This document shows positions 1-7,664 of a stretch of DNA of 64,000 nucleotides, one piece after another. The stretch is taken from NCBI RefSeq assembly GCF_024753285.1, contig NZ_JANUGW010000030.1:1-64000 (forward strand). Direction: 5' to 3'. The translations under genes and the position numbers were made by a program. The notes beneath the pieces are model-generated. The model did no database searches, had not been told where the DNA came from, and saw only the letters and a program-made list of their open reading frames with translations. The stretch is from Massilia pinisoli (GTDB lineage Bacteria; Pseudomonadota; Gammaproteobacteria; Burkholderiales; Burkholderiaceae_D). Position 1 is the stretch's first letter; each line of letters begins with the position of its first letter.

Positions 1-11
1 TTTGGCGAAAA

Positions 12-37
12 AAAAGCCGCGATCGCTCGCGGCTTTT
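12..37 (-). terminator. Intrinsic terminator of the TonB receptor gene
   Basis: An 11-bp perfect stem (12-22 pairs with 27-37) with a 4-base loop. On the minus strand it is followed by a run of eight T residues (plus-strand A run at 8-15). It lies just past the stop codon of the minus-strand receptor gene. Confidence 0.85.
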
Positions 38-59
38 CGTCTGGAGACTTACCTAAAAC

Positions 60-2282
60 TTAGAAATTGCCCTTGAACTGAACGCCGTAAGTGCGCGGTT
101 CGTTGGTAAAGCCCGTCAGGTTGTTGAAGTCGATCGCGCCCGTGATGCGGCGCTGGTCGAGGATGTTGCGGCCGAAGGCAGCCACTTCATACTTGCCATC
201 GCCCCAGATGTAACCCACGCGCAGGCCGCCTTCCGTCAGCGCCTTGCCGGTGAACTCGGTCGCTTCGTACAGGAAGAAGTTGATCTGCGAGCGGTACGAC
301 CAGTCCGTGTACACATACATCTCGCCATCGGCGACCGGCATGCTGTAGCGGGCGTTCAGGTTGACGATCCACTTCGGTGCCTGCGGCAGCGGGTTGCCAT
401 CGATGACGACGCGGCCCGCGCCGTTCAGCGGGTCGGTGACCGTGCAGGCGGCGCACTTCGCCAGCGACAGGCTCGGGTCGCGGATTTCCGTGAAGTTGTA
501 CGACGCGCTGGCGCCGACGCGCAGGTCCGGCGTCACGAGGCCTTCGAAGTCGAACTCGGCGCCGCGGCCGTCGGTCTTGTTCGCGTTGATCAGCTTGGTG
601 ACGTTCGTGTTGCCGCCGACGACGGTCAGCTGCTGGTTCTTGACCGTGTAGTCGTACACCGAGAACGCGGCGCGGGCGCGGCGCTCGAACAGGTCGGCCT
701 TGATGCCGCCTTCGTACGACGTGATCGTCTCGGCGTCGGCGACGGTGATGCCCACCGGTGCGAACGTCGAGGCCGGCGCGATGCTCGGGGCGCGGAAGCC
801 GGTCGCGATGCGCGCGTACAGGTTCACGTCACGATTCAGCTTGTACGTGGTCGACAGATCCCAGTTGACCTTGTCCTTGCTTTCGCTGACGCTGTTCGGG
901 CCCACCGGGGTGAAGCCGATCGCGGTGACGGTGGCGAAGTCCTTCTTGTCGTCCGTGTAGCGGATACCGCCGCGCACCGACAGGGCGTCGTTGATGTTGT
1001 AAGCCACGGAACCGAACGCGGCCCACGCCTTGTTGTTCTGCTCGCTGGACTGGCGCGACGTCTGGGCACCGGTGGCGCTGTTGTAGCCGTCGCTGCCGCC
1101 GGCCACGTCTTCCTTGAAGTAGTACACGCCGGCCTGCCAGTGCAGCGGGCCGGCATCCTTCGACTCGACGCGGAATTCCTGCGAGTACTGCTTCAGCTTG
1201 TCGATGAAGCCGCCCGTCTCCGACTGGAACGGGATGAAGCCCGGACCTTGCGGCGTGCCGCCGTCGATGTCGCCGCGGCTGTAGTAATTGCCGACCGACT
1301 CGTAGCCGGTGATCGAGTGGAAGATGACGGGACCCAGATCCCACGTCACGCGGGCGTTGGCGCCGTTGGTCTTCAGGTGCTGGTAGTTCTGCGCGTTGGT
1401 GACGATGCTGTCGAGGTCGGTACCGTCGGCGAAGTCGTTCGTGCCCTTCTTGATCAGGTTGGCGCGGAACAGGCGGGCGCTGCCGGTCGTCATGCGCTGG
1501 TGCACGTTGAACAGCGCGCTGAACGTGGTGTCCGGCTTGTACAGGAATTGCACGCGCTCGGCGTGTTCGTTGTAGCCGTCCAGTTCGGCGGTCTTGTTCG
1601 TCCTGGCGACGTCGGAGTAATTGTCGATGTAGTTGTCGCGGTGCTGGCGCAGCGTCGACACGCGCATCGCCCACTTGTCCGACAGCGGCACGTTGGCCGC
1701 GGCTTCGACGTTGGCGGTGGCATGGGTGCCGTACGACAGGTTGTAGTAACCCTCGACTTTCTTGAAGTTCGGCTTTTCGGATTCGAACTTCACGACACCG
1801 GCCGGCGTGTTGCGGCCGAACAGCGTGCCCTGCGGGCCGCGCAGCACTTCCACGCCGGCCAGGTCAAACATCGGGAAGCCCTTCAGGATCGGGTTTTCCT
1901 GGACGATGTCGTCATAGATCAGCGACACGGGTTGCGATGCGAACTCGGAAAAGTCCGTGTTGCCATAGCCACGGATGTAGAAACGGGGGAACGTGCGGCC
2001 GTTCGAGGACTCAACGTTCAGGCTGGGGGTCTTGCCGGCCAGCACGCGGATGTCCTGGCCGCCGGACACGAGCACGTCCAGCTTTTCGCCCTTGATGGCG
2101 GTGACGGACACCGGCACTTCCTTGATGTTCTCGGTACGGCGCTGTGCCGTCACGGTCACCGTCTGCAGTTCGGTCGCCTGCGCAGTCTGGGCCAGGGCCA
2201 CGCCGCCGGGTACGGCTGCGAGCGCCAGCACTGCGCCATGCGCGGCGATGACGCGCTTGTGCATCTTGGACATCTTGATCAT
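60..2282 (-). CDS. TonB-dependent outer-membrane receptor
   Basis: A 740-residue outer-membrane beta-barrel receptor for TonB/ExbBD-driven import; the substrate cannot be told from sequence. A signal peptide ends near VALAQ. The N-terminal plug follows (about residues 35-165), with the TonB-box-like stretch TVTVTAQRR and the plug motif RGPQGTLFGRN. The rest is a beta-barrel ending in the aromatic residue typical of outer-membrane proteins (GNF). Length fits the iron-complex/carbohydrate receptor family. ATG at 2282 has AGGAAA upstream; a second in-frame ATG lies three codons in. It stands alone, with its own terminator, and no transporter or anti-sigma genes adjoin it. Confidence 0.93.
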   Translation of the reverse strand: MIKMSKMHKRVIAAHGAVLALAAVPGGVALAQTAQATELQTVTVTAQRRTENIKEVPVSVTAIKGEKLDVLVSGGQDIRVLAGKTPSLNVESSNGRTFPRFYIRGYGNTDFSEFASQPVSLIYDDIVQENPILKGFPMFDLAGVEVLRGPQGTLFGRNTPAGVVKFESEKPNFKKVEGYYNLSYGTHATANVEAAANVPLSDKWAMRVSTLRQHRDNYIDNYSDVARTNKTAELDGYNEHAERVQFLYKPDTTFSALFNVHQRMTTGSARLFRANLIKKGTNDFADGTDLDSIVTNAQNYQHLKTNGANARVTWDLGPVIFHSITGYESVGNYYSRGDIDGGTPQGPGFIPFQSETGGFIDKLKQYSQEFRVESKDAGPLHWQAGVYYFKEDVAGGSDGYNSATGAQTSRQSSEQNNKAWAAFGSVAYNINDALSVRGGIRYTDDKKDFATVTAIGFTPVGPNSVSESKDKVNWDLSTTYKLNRDVNLYARIATGFRAPSIAPASTFAPVGITVADAETITSYEGGIKADLFERRARAAFSVYDYTVKNQQLTVVGGNTNVTKLINANKTDGRGAEFDFEGLVTPDLRVGASASYNFTEIRDPSLSLAKCAACTVTDPLNGAGRVVIDGNPLPQAPKWIVNLNARYSMPVADGEMYVYTDWSYRSQINFFLYEATEFTGKALTEGGLRVGYIWGDGKYEVAAFGRNILDQRRITGAIDFNNLTGFTNEPRTYGVQFKGNF

Positions 2283-2548
2283 TGAGTTTTCCTAGAGAAG
2301 AGTAAAAAAACTGCCGCGTTGTCTCCGCCGTCTCTCCCGAGGCACCTCGTGCGAGGCAGGCTGTCGGCCTCGGCAAGTCGCATCTGATTGTGGATGTCTG
2401 AATCTTGCCGGCTTGTAAAACGGCAATTGTCGATTATGTGTATATCCTTATGCAAGGAATACGCTCCGGCCTACACATCCTTACAACAGTTTGTTGTATA
2501 TGAGAAAGTGGGACTTTGCATTCGCTGTTCACTTTTTTTGAAAAACCC
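2283..2548. other. Intergenic region upstream of the TonB receptor and the tRNAs
   Basis: No convincing gene. It separates the minus-strand receptor from the plus-strand tRNAs and should hold the receptor promoter. I could not pick a clear -35/-10 pair or a Fur-box-like palindrome for the receptor. Confidence 0.5.
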
Positions 2549-2578
2549 TTGCGCGCGTTTGAAGGGATACGCTATGAT
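2549..2578 (+). promoter_or_regulatory. Candidate sigma-70 promoter of the tRNA-Val/tRNA-Asp unit
   Basis: TTGCGC (2549-2554), an 18-base spacer and TATGAT (2573-2578), followed by a GC-rich discriminator as is common for stable-RNA promoters. It lies about 60 bases before tRNA-Val. Inferred from sequence only. Confidence 0.6.
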
Positions 2579-2637
2579 TCGGGCCTCTTCGGACGTGATG
2601 ACAAACGTCAGGCAAGAAACCTCTGAAACAGAGTGAC

Positions 2638-2713
2638 GGGCGCTTAGCTCAGTTGGTAGAGCGGATCCCTTACAAGGATTAGGTCGGGAGTTCGAGCCTC
2701 TCAGCGCCCACCA
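2638..2713 (+). tRNA. tRNA-Val (anticodon TAC)
   Basis: A 76-base cloverleaf: acceptor stem GGGCGCT/AGCGCCC, D arm GCTC..GAGC, anticodon stem GATCC/GGATT with loop CTTACAA (anticodon TAC), T arm GGGAG TTCGAGC CTCTC, and encoded CCA. The first anticodon-stem pair is G-T. It is followed 41 bases later by tRNA-Asp, probably on the same transcript. Confidence 0.95.
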
Positions 2714-2754
2714 AGTTCCAGGTTCTTGCAGGTGAAGCACCGATCAGAGTAAAC

Positions 2755-2831
2755 GGAGCGGTAGTTCAGTTGGTTAGAATACCGGCCTGTCACGCCGGGG
2801 GTCGCGGGTTCGAGCCCCGTCCGCTCCGCCA
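2755..2831 (+). tRNA. tRNA-Asp (anticodon GTC)
   Basis: A 77-base cloverleaf with acceptor stem GGAGCGG/CCGCTCC, anticodon loop CTGTCAC (GTC), T-loop TTCGAGC and encoded CCA. It follows tRNA-Val and is closed by a terminator 11 bases downstream. Confidence 0.95.
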
Positions 2832-2842
2832 GTATCAAGAAG

Positions 2843-2869
2843 AAGGGTCCGATTCGTCGGACCCTTTTT
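2843..2869 (+). terminator. Intrinsic terminator after tRNA-Asp
   Basis: A 10-bp perfect stem (2843-2852 with 2857-2866) capped by a TTCG tetraloop, with a T run to 2869. It ends the tRNA transcript just before the next gene. Confidence 0.9.
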
Positions 2870-2897
2870 CGTTTCTACTTAAACTCGATCGACGATC

Positions 2898-3971
2898 TTG
2901 GTTCATCCGTACGTCAGGTTCCGTCTCCTCCTCGCCCGCCACGCCGTGGCCGAACTCGCCGCGCGCCTGCGTGGCACCGCCGAGATCGCCATGTTCGTGC
3001 TGGGCCCGCTCATCGTCGGCCTGATCTCTTTCGCCGCCCTGCCCGCGATGCTCGCGGCCGCCGAACCGTTGCCGCTCGCCCTGCCCCTGCTGTGCCTGCA
3101 CGGCGTCGCGATGAGCCTGCCCGTCGTGCTGCTGCGGTCCCGCGTCGTGCCCGCGCACGTGCGCGCGTGGCTGCATCCGCTGCCCGTGCCGCAAGGGCTG
3201 CTGGTGCGCGCATCGTCCGCCGTGGCCGCGTTGCTGGCCGCCCCGCTGGCCTTGGCGTATGCGGCGTCGCTGGCCATCTGGCTGTATCAACGTCCCGACT
3301 GGCTGCTGCCCGCGCGCGCCGCCGCCGGGACCGTGCTGTCGTTCCTGCTGACCTGGGCCTGCGCCACCGCGCTGCTCGTGCAGGGCGCCGGCCTGCCCGC
3401 ACGGGCGCGCTCGACGCCGCAGGAAGCCGCCGCCGACACGCATCCAGCCACGCCCCGCGCTGGCGGGTTCTATTTCTGGCATCGGCTGTTCTGGCTGCCG
3501 CTGTGGCGCAGCTCGTCCGCCGGCCTGCGCCAGTGTGCGCTGCTGGCCGCAACCGTCGGCGCCGCCGCGCTGTGGATGATGGGCCCGCAATCGCTGCCGC
3601 GCGTGGCCGGCGCCATCGTCACGAGCATCGTGCTGGTAGTGCTCGCGTATGAGGCGGACCAGGCATTGCGCACCCAGCTCGCGCGCGTGCGCTTGCCGGC
3701 GGCGGCCTGGCCCATCGACGACGCCGCGCTGGCCCGGCGTGCCCGCGCCATGACGTTGCTGACCATGGCGCCTGCGCCTGCAGCGCTCACGGCCATCGGC
3801 GCTGCGGCCGGCGCCTGGCATGGCACGGCGGGCCACCTGTATCTCGCGCTGGCATGGGGCGTGCCGCCCGTGCTGACGCTGACGCCACCTTTCACGGCAC
3901 GCGGCCGCATGGCGCTCGTCGCGTTCGCCATCGTGCTGCTGTGCGCCTTCGGAAGCAAACTATGGGATTGA
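2898..3971 (+). CDS. Multi-pass membrane protein, likely permease partner of the next ABC ATPase
   Basis: A 357-residue very hydrophobic protein with many apparent transmembrane stretches and no signal peptide. I do not recognise a named family with certainty. Its 3' end overlaps the start of an ABC ATPase gene by 10 bases, which suggests the two form one transporter or ABC-2-type exporter. The start taken is TTG at 2898, since no ATG lies nearby; an in-frame GTG 16 codons later is an alternative. The gene begins only 28 bases after the tRNA terminator. The substrate is unknown. Confidence 0.75.
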   Translation: MVHPYVRFRLLLARHAVAELAARLRGTAEIAMFVLGPLIVGLISFAALPAMLAAAEPLPLALPLLCLHGVAMSLPVVLLRSRVVPAHVRAWLHPLPVPQGLLVRASSAVAALLAAPLALAYAASLAIWLYQRPDWLLPARAAAGTVLSFLLTWACATALLVQGAGLPARARSTPQEAAADTHPATPRAGGFYFWHRLFWLPLWRSSSAGLRQCALLAATVGAAALWMMGPQSLPRVAGAIVTSIVLVVLAYEADQALRTQLARVRLPAAAWPIDDAALARRARAMTLLTMAPAPAALTAIGAAAGAWHGTAGHLYLALAWGVPPVLTLTPPFTARGRMALVAFAIVLLCAFGSKLWD

Positions 3972-4600
3972 CTCCATCCGTCGACGTCGACAACGTCGGC
4001 TTTCACTTCGCGACGCGCAGCGTCTTCCTCGGCCTGAACCTGCGGATCGGCCCCGGCCTCACGTGGCTGCGCGGCCGCAACGGGCGCGGCAAGACGACGT
4101 TGCTGAAGCTGCTGGGCGGCGCACTGGCGCCGAGCCGCGGCCACATCCGCCTGGACGGCCTCGACAGCGATAAGGACGCCCTCGCCTACCGGCGCCTGAG
4201 CTTTTATTGTGGCGGCGAAGCGCCGGCCCTGGATTGGCTGACGGCGCGCGAATGGCTCGAACTGCACCTCGCGCTTTACCCCGACGCCGACCGCGACGCG
4301 CTGGGCCGGCACCTGGACGCATTCCGCATCGCGGACGTCGGCGGCCAGCCCGTCACGGGCCTGTCGCTGGGCCAGTACAAGAAGCTGCAACTGGCGCTCG
4401 CGCTCGCGCTGCCGACGCGCCTGCTGCTCGTCGACGAACCGTTCAACGGCCTCGACACGCAGGCGGTCGGCGTGCTGGAAGACGAACTCGCGCGCCGCAC
4501 GCACGCGGGCACGAGCTGCATCGTGCTGACGAGCCACCTGGACCTGCAGCTCGCCCCGACCACCATCCTCGACCTGGACGCGCAGCCGGGCGTTCTATGA
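3962..4600 (+). CDS. ABC transporter ATP-binding protein
   Basis: A 212-residue nucleotide-binding subunit. Visible motifs: a Walker A variant GRNGRGKTT near residue 37, the signature LSLGQYKK near residue 137, Walker B LLLVDEP followed by FNGLD, and a switch histidine in TSHLD. The size and single domain resemble small CcmA-like ATPases. The start ATG (3962) lies inside the upstream membrane-protein gene (10-base overlap), so the two are probably translationally coupled. It converges on the diguanylate cyclase gene with only five bases between the stop codons. Confidence 0.85.
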   Translation: MGLTPSVDVDNVGFHFATRSVFLGLNLRIGPGLTWLRGRNGRGKTTLLKLLGGALAPSRGHIRLDGLDSDKDALAYRRLSFYCGGEAPALDWLTAREWLELHLALYPDADRDALGRHLDAFRIADVGGQPVTGLSLGQYKKLQLALALALPTRLLLVDEPFNGLDTQAVGVLEDELARRTHAGTSCIVLTSHLDLQLAPTTILDLDAQPGVL

Positions 4601-4605
4601 CGGTG

Positions 4606-5760
4606 TCAGGCCCGCCGCAGCAGTGGCGCGCCGATCTCGACGCGGTTGCGGCCACCCGTCTTGGCCGCGTACAGGGCGTGGTCGGCACGCGCGAGGGCGG
4701 CCGTCAATTCTTCGTGCGGATCGATCATGACGAGGCCGATGCTGACCGTCATGCGGCAAGTCGCGGCGCAGGCCGGTGGCGGTGCCTCGGCGACGGCGTT
4801 GCGCAGGCGTTCGGCCGCGAACTGCGCGCCCGCCAGCGACGTGCCCGGCATCGCCAGCGCGAATTCCTCGCCGCCGAGCCGGCCCATCACGTCGTTCCCG
4901 CGCAGGGTGGCGCGCGCGGTGTCTGCGAACAGGCGCAGCGCGTCGTCGCCGCAGGCATGGCCGAAGCTGTCGTTGAGCTGCTTGAAGTGGTCGAGGTCGA
5001 GCATCATCAACGCGATCGGCTTGCGCATGCGCAGCGCGGCCTGGCGCGCGCGCTCGGCCCGTTCGAAGAAGGCGCGTCGGTTCAGCATGTCCGTCAGGCC
5101 GTCGATCGTGGCGAGGCGCTGCATGCGCTGGTCGTCCTTCAGCTTGCACAGCAACAGGAAGCCGAAGCCGTTGACGATCATGAGCAGATAGCTGGCCAGG
5201 TAGGCGAAGCCGTACACGGGGTTCGCATCGAACGTGCCGAGTCCGCCGTTGGCGACGCCCATCCAGGTCCAGATCGCGATGGCGAACAGGGCGTCGTTGA
5301 CGCCGATGATACGCTGCAGCAGCGGTGCGCCGGGCTGGGGCCGCAGCAGGATGGTGGCGGCGCCGGTCGCGAACAGGGCGACGATCACGGCCACCACCTG
5401 CGTCATCTGCGCGCGCGACGCCCGCGCCACGATGGCCGCCGCGACGATGAGCAGCGCGGCGACCGTCGCCGGCGCGAGGATGCGGCGCCAGTTGCCGAAT
5501 CCGAAGAAGACGCAGTACGACGCCAGCTCCAGCGCGACGCCGCCCACCCAGCCGAACGCCGCGAACTCTTCCGCGAGGGGCAGGCCAAGGTGCGGCGCCG
5601 CCCAGCAGCAGATCTGCGCCAGGCCCGACGACAGCCGCGCCCACATCCACGTGCGCAGGGCCGGATTCCCAGCCGCGCCCCGCATATAACCCGCCATCAG
5701 CAAGGCAAACGCCGTGTTGCCGACACCGAGCGCCAGCATGAAGGTCTGCAGATCGATCAC
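4606..5760 (-). CDS. Membrane-bound diguanylate cyclase (GGDEF)
   Basis: A 384-residue protein that should make cyclic di-GMP from two GTP. The N-terminal half has about six transmembrane helices. The C-terminal GGDEF domain (about residues 220-375) carries DGLTDMLNRRAF, the metal-binding stretch LDLDHFKQLND, and an intact active-site GGEEF. No EAL domain is present, and no obvious RxxD inhibitory site was seen before GGEEF. The start taken is GTG at 5760, because GGGAGGA sits six bases upstream; an ATG further out at 5820 lacks such a site. It is divergent from the cyclic-nucleotide-domain gene. Confidence 0.88.
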   Translation of the reverse strand: MIDLQTFMLALGVGNTAFALLMAGYMRGAAGNPALRTWMWARLSSGLAQICCWAAPHLGLPLAEEFAAFGWVGGVALELASYCVFFGFGNWRRILAPATVAALLIVAAAIVARASRAQMTQVVAVIVALFATGAATILLRPQPGAPLLQRIIGVNDALFAIAIWTWMGVANGGLGTFDANPVYGFAYLASYLLMIVNGFGFLLLCKLKDDQRMQRLATIDGLTDMLNRRAFFERAERARQAALRMRKPIALMMLDLDHFKQLNDSFGHACGDDALRLFADTARATLRGNDVMGRLGGEEFALAMPGTSLAGAQFAAERLRNAVAEAPPPACAATCRMTVSIGLVMIDPHEELTAALARADHALYAAKTGGRNRVEIGAPLLRRA

Positions 5761-6005
5761 ACGTATCCTCCCGATCGGAAGTGGTGAAATGATGCCATGT
5801 AGGTAACTAATATTTCTCAAAGGAACTATATTACACGTTTTTCAAGGCGATGCACGTACCATTTGTGCGGCTTCTCACCGGCTATGCACGTTGGCTGACG
5901 GCCGTTGTTTGCCATGCAAAGTCTTCACGGATCGTTGCTGCGCAAACACAATTGAATCGTTCATAATGACCATGCGGCCGCCGGCTGCATCGTCCTGGAG
6001 CTGTC

Positions 6006-6488
6006 GTGATCTTTGGTTTCCTGAAATCGCCCACGTTGTCGCCCCGCCAGCTCCGGCTGCAGAACACGCCGTTGTTCCGTTCCCTCAAGCCCTTGGAAAT
6101 CAAGTTCGTCGACGGCCTCATGCACGAACGGCGCTACCTGCCGGACGAAATCGTGTTCGACGAGGGCGAGGAAGGCCAGGCGCTGTACCTCGTGATGAGC
6201 GGCCGCGTGCAGATCAGCCGTTCCCATAGCCGGGGGCGCCAGATCGTGGGCGAGCTGGGCCCGGGCAGTTTCTTCGGCGACCTGGCGCTTCTGGACAATT
6301 CACCGCGCAGCGCCCAGGTCCGCGCGATGGACGCCTGCGAACTGGCCGTGTTCTTCCGCGACGACTTCCTCGCGCTGATGGAGACGGATGCCGTGATCGG
6401 CTACAAGATCTCGCTCGCACTGGCGCGGCACATCGGCCAGCGCCTGCGCGGCTGGCTCGACGGCCACGCGCAGGTGGAGGCCTTGTGA
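6006..6488 (+). CDS. Cyclic nucleotide-binding domain protein (Crp-like, no DNA-binding domain)
   Basis: A 160-residue cytoplasmic protein with one cNMP-binding domain (about residues 20-145). Landmarks are FDEGEEGQALYLVMSGRV and the phosphate-cassette region GPGSFFGDLALLDNSPRSAQVRA, including FGDLALL and the arginine expected to contact the phosphate. It lacks the C-terminal helix-turn-helix of Crp/Fnr, so it is a stand-alone sensor. GTG start at 6006 with GGAG five bases upstream. Its last four bases overlap the next gene's GTG start (GTGA), so it is coupled to the AI-2E family transporter. Confidence 0.85.
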   Translation: MIFGFLKSPTLSPRQLRLQNTPLFRSLKPLEIKFVDGLMHERRYLPDEIVFDEGEEGQALYLVMSGRVQISRSHSRGRQIVGELGPGSFFGDLALLDNSPRSAQVRAMDACELAVFFRDDFLALMETDAVIGYKISLALARHIGQRLRGWLDGHAQVEAL

Positions 6489-7621
6489 TCCATAACGCCT
6501 TCCGCGACGAGCGCAGCGGCCCGTTCGTCTGGACCGGCATCATCGGCGTCACGTGCCTGCTGCTGGTGCTGCTCGAGCACATGCTGTGGCTCGTGCTGCC
6601 GTTCATCGTCGGCACCGTCATGTACTACATCCTGCTGGGGCCGATGCAGCGCCTGCTGCGCGCCGGCTTCACGCGCAACGTCTCGGCCACGCTCGTGTGC
6701 ATCGTGTTCTTCGGCGCCAGCGTCCTGCTGCTGATGGCCGCGATGACGTGGACGGCGGTCCCCGGCGACGCCGACAGCTGGCACAAGACGGGCGCGCTGT
6801 ACCTGGACGGCGGCGTCGCCTTCGTGCGCAACACGATGACCTTGCTGGAAGCGAAATTCCCGATCCTGGCCGAGATGCACCTGACCTCGGTCGTCAACAA
6901 GCGCTTCAAGGCCTACACGGACAACTTCGCCCAGCGCCACCTGACCGGCATCCTGCTGGGCGCGGCCGGCTGGCTGCCGTCGCTGCTGCTGGCGCCGTTC
7001 CTCGCGTTCTTCTTCCTGCGCGACGGCCTGCGCTTCAAGAAATTCCTCGCGCGCGCCGTGCCCAACGCCTATTTCGAACGCACCTTGTTCCTGCTGCACC
7101 AGGTCGACCAGACGGCACGCCGCTACTTCGAGGGCTTGCTGAAACTGACCGTGCTGGACACCATCGTCCTCGGCTTCGGCCTGTGGGTGATCGGCGTCTC
7201 GTCGCCGCTGCTGCTCGGTTTTATTTCCGCTCTGCTCGCGTGGGTGCCGTTCGTCGGCTCCGTCGTGGGTTGCATGATGGTGGTGGTCGTCGCGGCCACG
7301 GATGCGCCGGCCAATCCGCTGATCGCGTACGGCGCCATCGTCGTCTTCATCCTTGCGCGCCTGCTGGACGACTTCGTCTTCATGCCGCTGACGCTGGGCC
7401 GCAGCCTGCACATCCATCCGCTGGTGACGGTGCTGATGATCTTCATCGGCGGCGCCCTGTCCGGCGTGGCGGGGCTGATGCTCGTGCTGCCGCTGCTGGG
7501 CGTCGTGATGGTGATCGGCGAGACGATGGGACGGCTGATGACCCATCCGCGCCTGCGCGCGAGACACCGCTATGCACGCCGTTTGCGGGAGAAGCAGGCG
7601 AGTGCCGACCTGAGCGTCTGA
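6485..7621 (+). CDS. AI-2E family membrane transporter
   Basis: A 378-residue multi-pass membrane protein of the AI-2E transporter superfamily (Pfam 01594 type), with paired hydrophobic helices at both ends around a longer central loop. The family has varied or unknown substrates, including autoinducer-2 and ions, so no substrate is assigned. It starts with GTG inside the stop of the cyclic-nucleotide-domain gene (GTGA overlap). This suggests cyclic-nucleotide control of the transporter, an inference from context only. Confidence 0.85.
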   Translation: MIHNAFRDERSGPFVWTGIIGVTCLLLVLLEHMLWLVLPFIVGTVMYYILLGPMQRLLRAGFTRNVSATLVCIVFFGASVLLLMAAMTWTAVPGDADSWHKTGALYLDGGVAFVRNTMTLLEAKFPILAEMHLTSVVNKRFKAYTDNFAQRHLTGILLGAAGWLPSLLLAPFLAFFFLRDGLRFKKFLARAVPNAYFERTLFLLHQVDQTARRYFEGLLKLTVLDTIVLGFGLWVIGVSSPLLLGFISALLAWVPFVGSVVGCMMVVVVAATDAPANPLIAYGAIVVFILARLLDDFVFMPLTLGRSLHIHPLVTVLMIFIGGALSGVAGLMLVLPLLGVVMVIGETMGRLMTHPRLRARHRYARRLREKQASADLSV

Positions 7622-7634
7622 AAATTTAGCGGCA

Positions 7635-7660
7635 ATAAAAAACCGGGGCATGCCCCGGTT
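7635..7660 (-). terminator. Intrinsic terminator between convergent genes
   Basis: A perfect 20-base palindrome at 7641-7660 (AACCGGGGCA and its complement). On the minus strand it is followed by a T run (plus-strand A run 7637-7640 extended by the palindrome's AA). It probably ends the YgiQ gene and may also serve the transporter gene. Confidence 0.8.
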
Positions 7661-7664
7661 GTCG

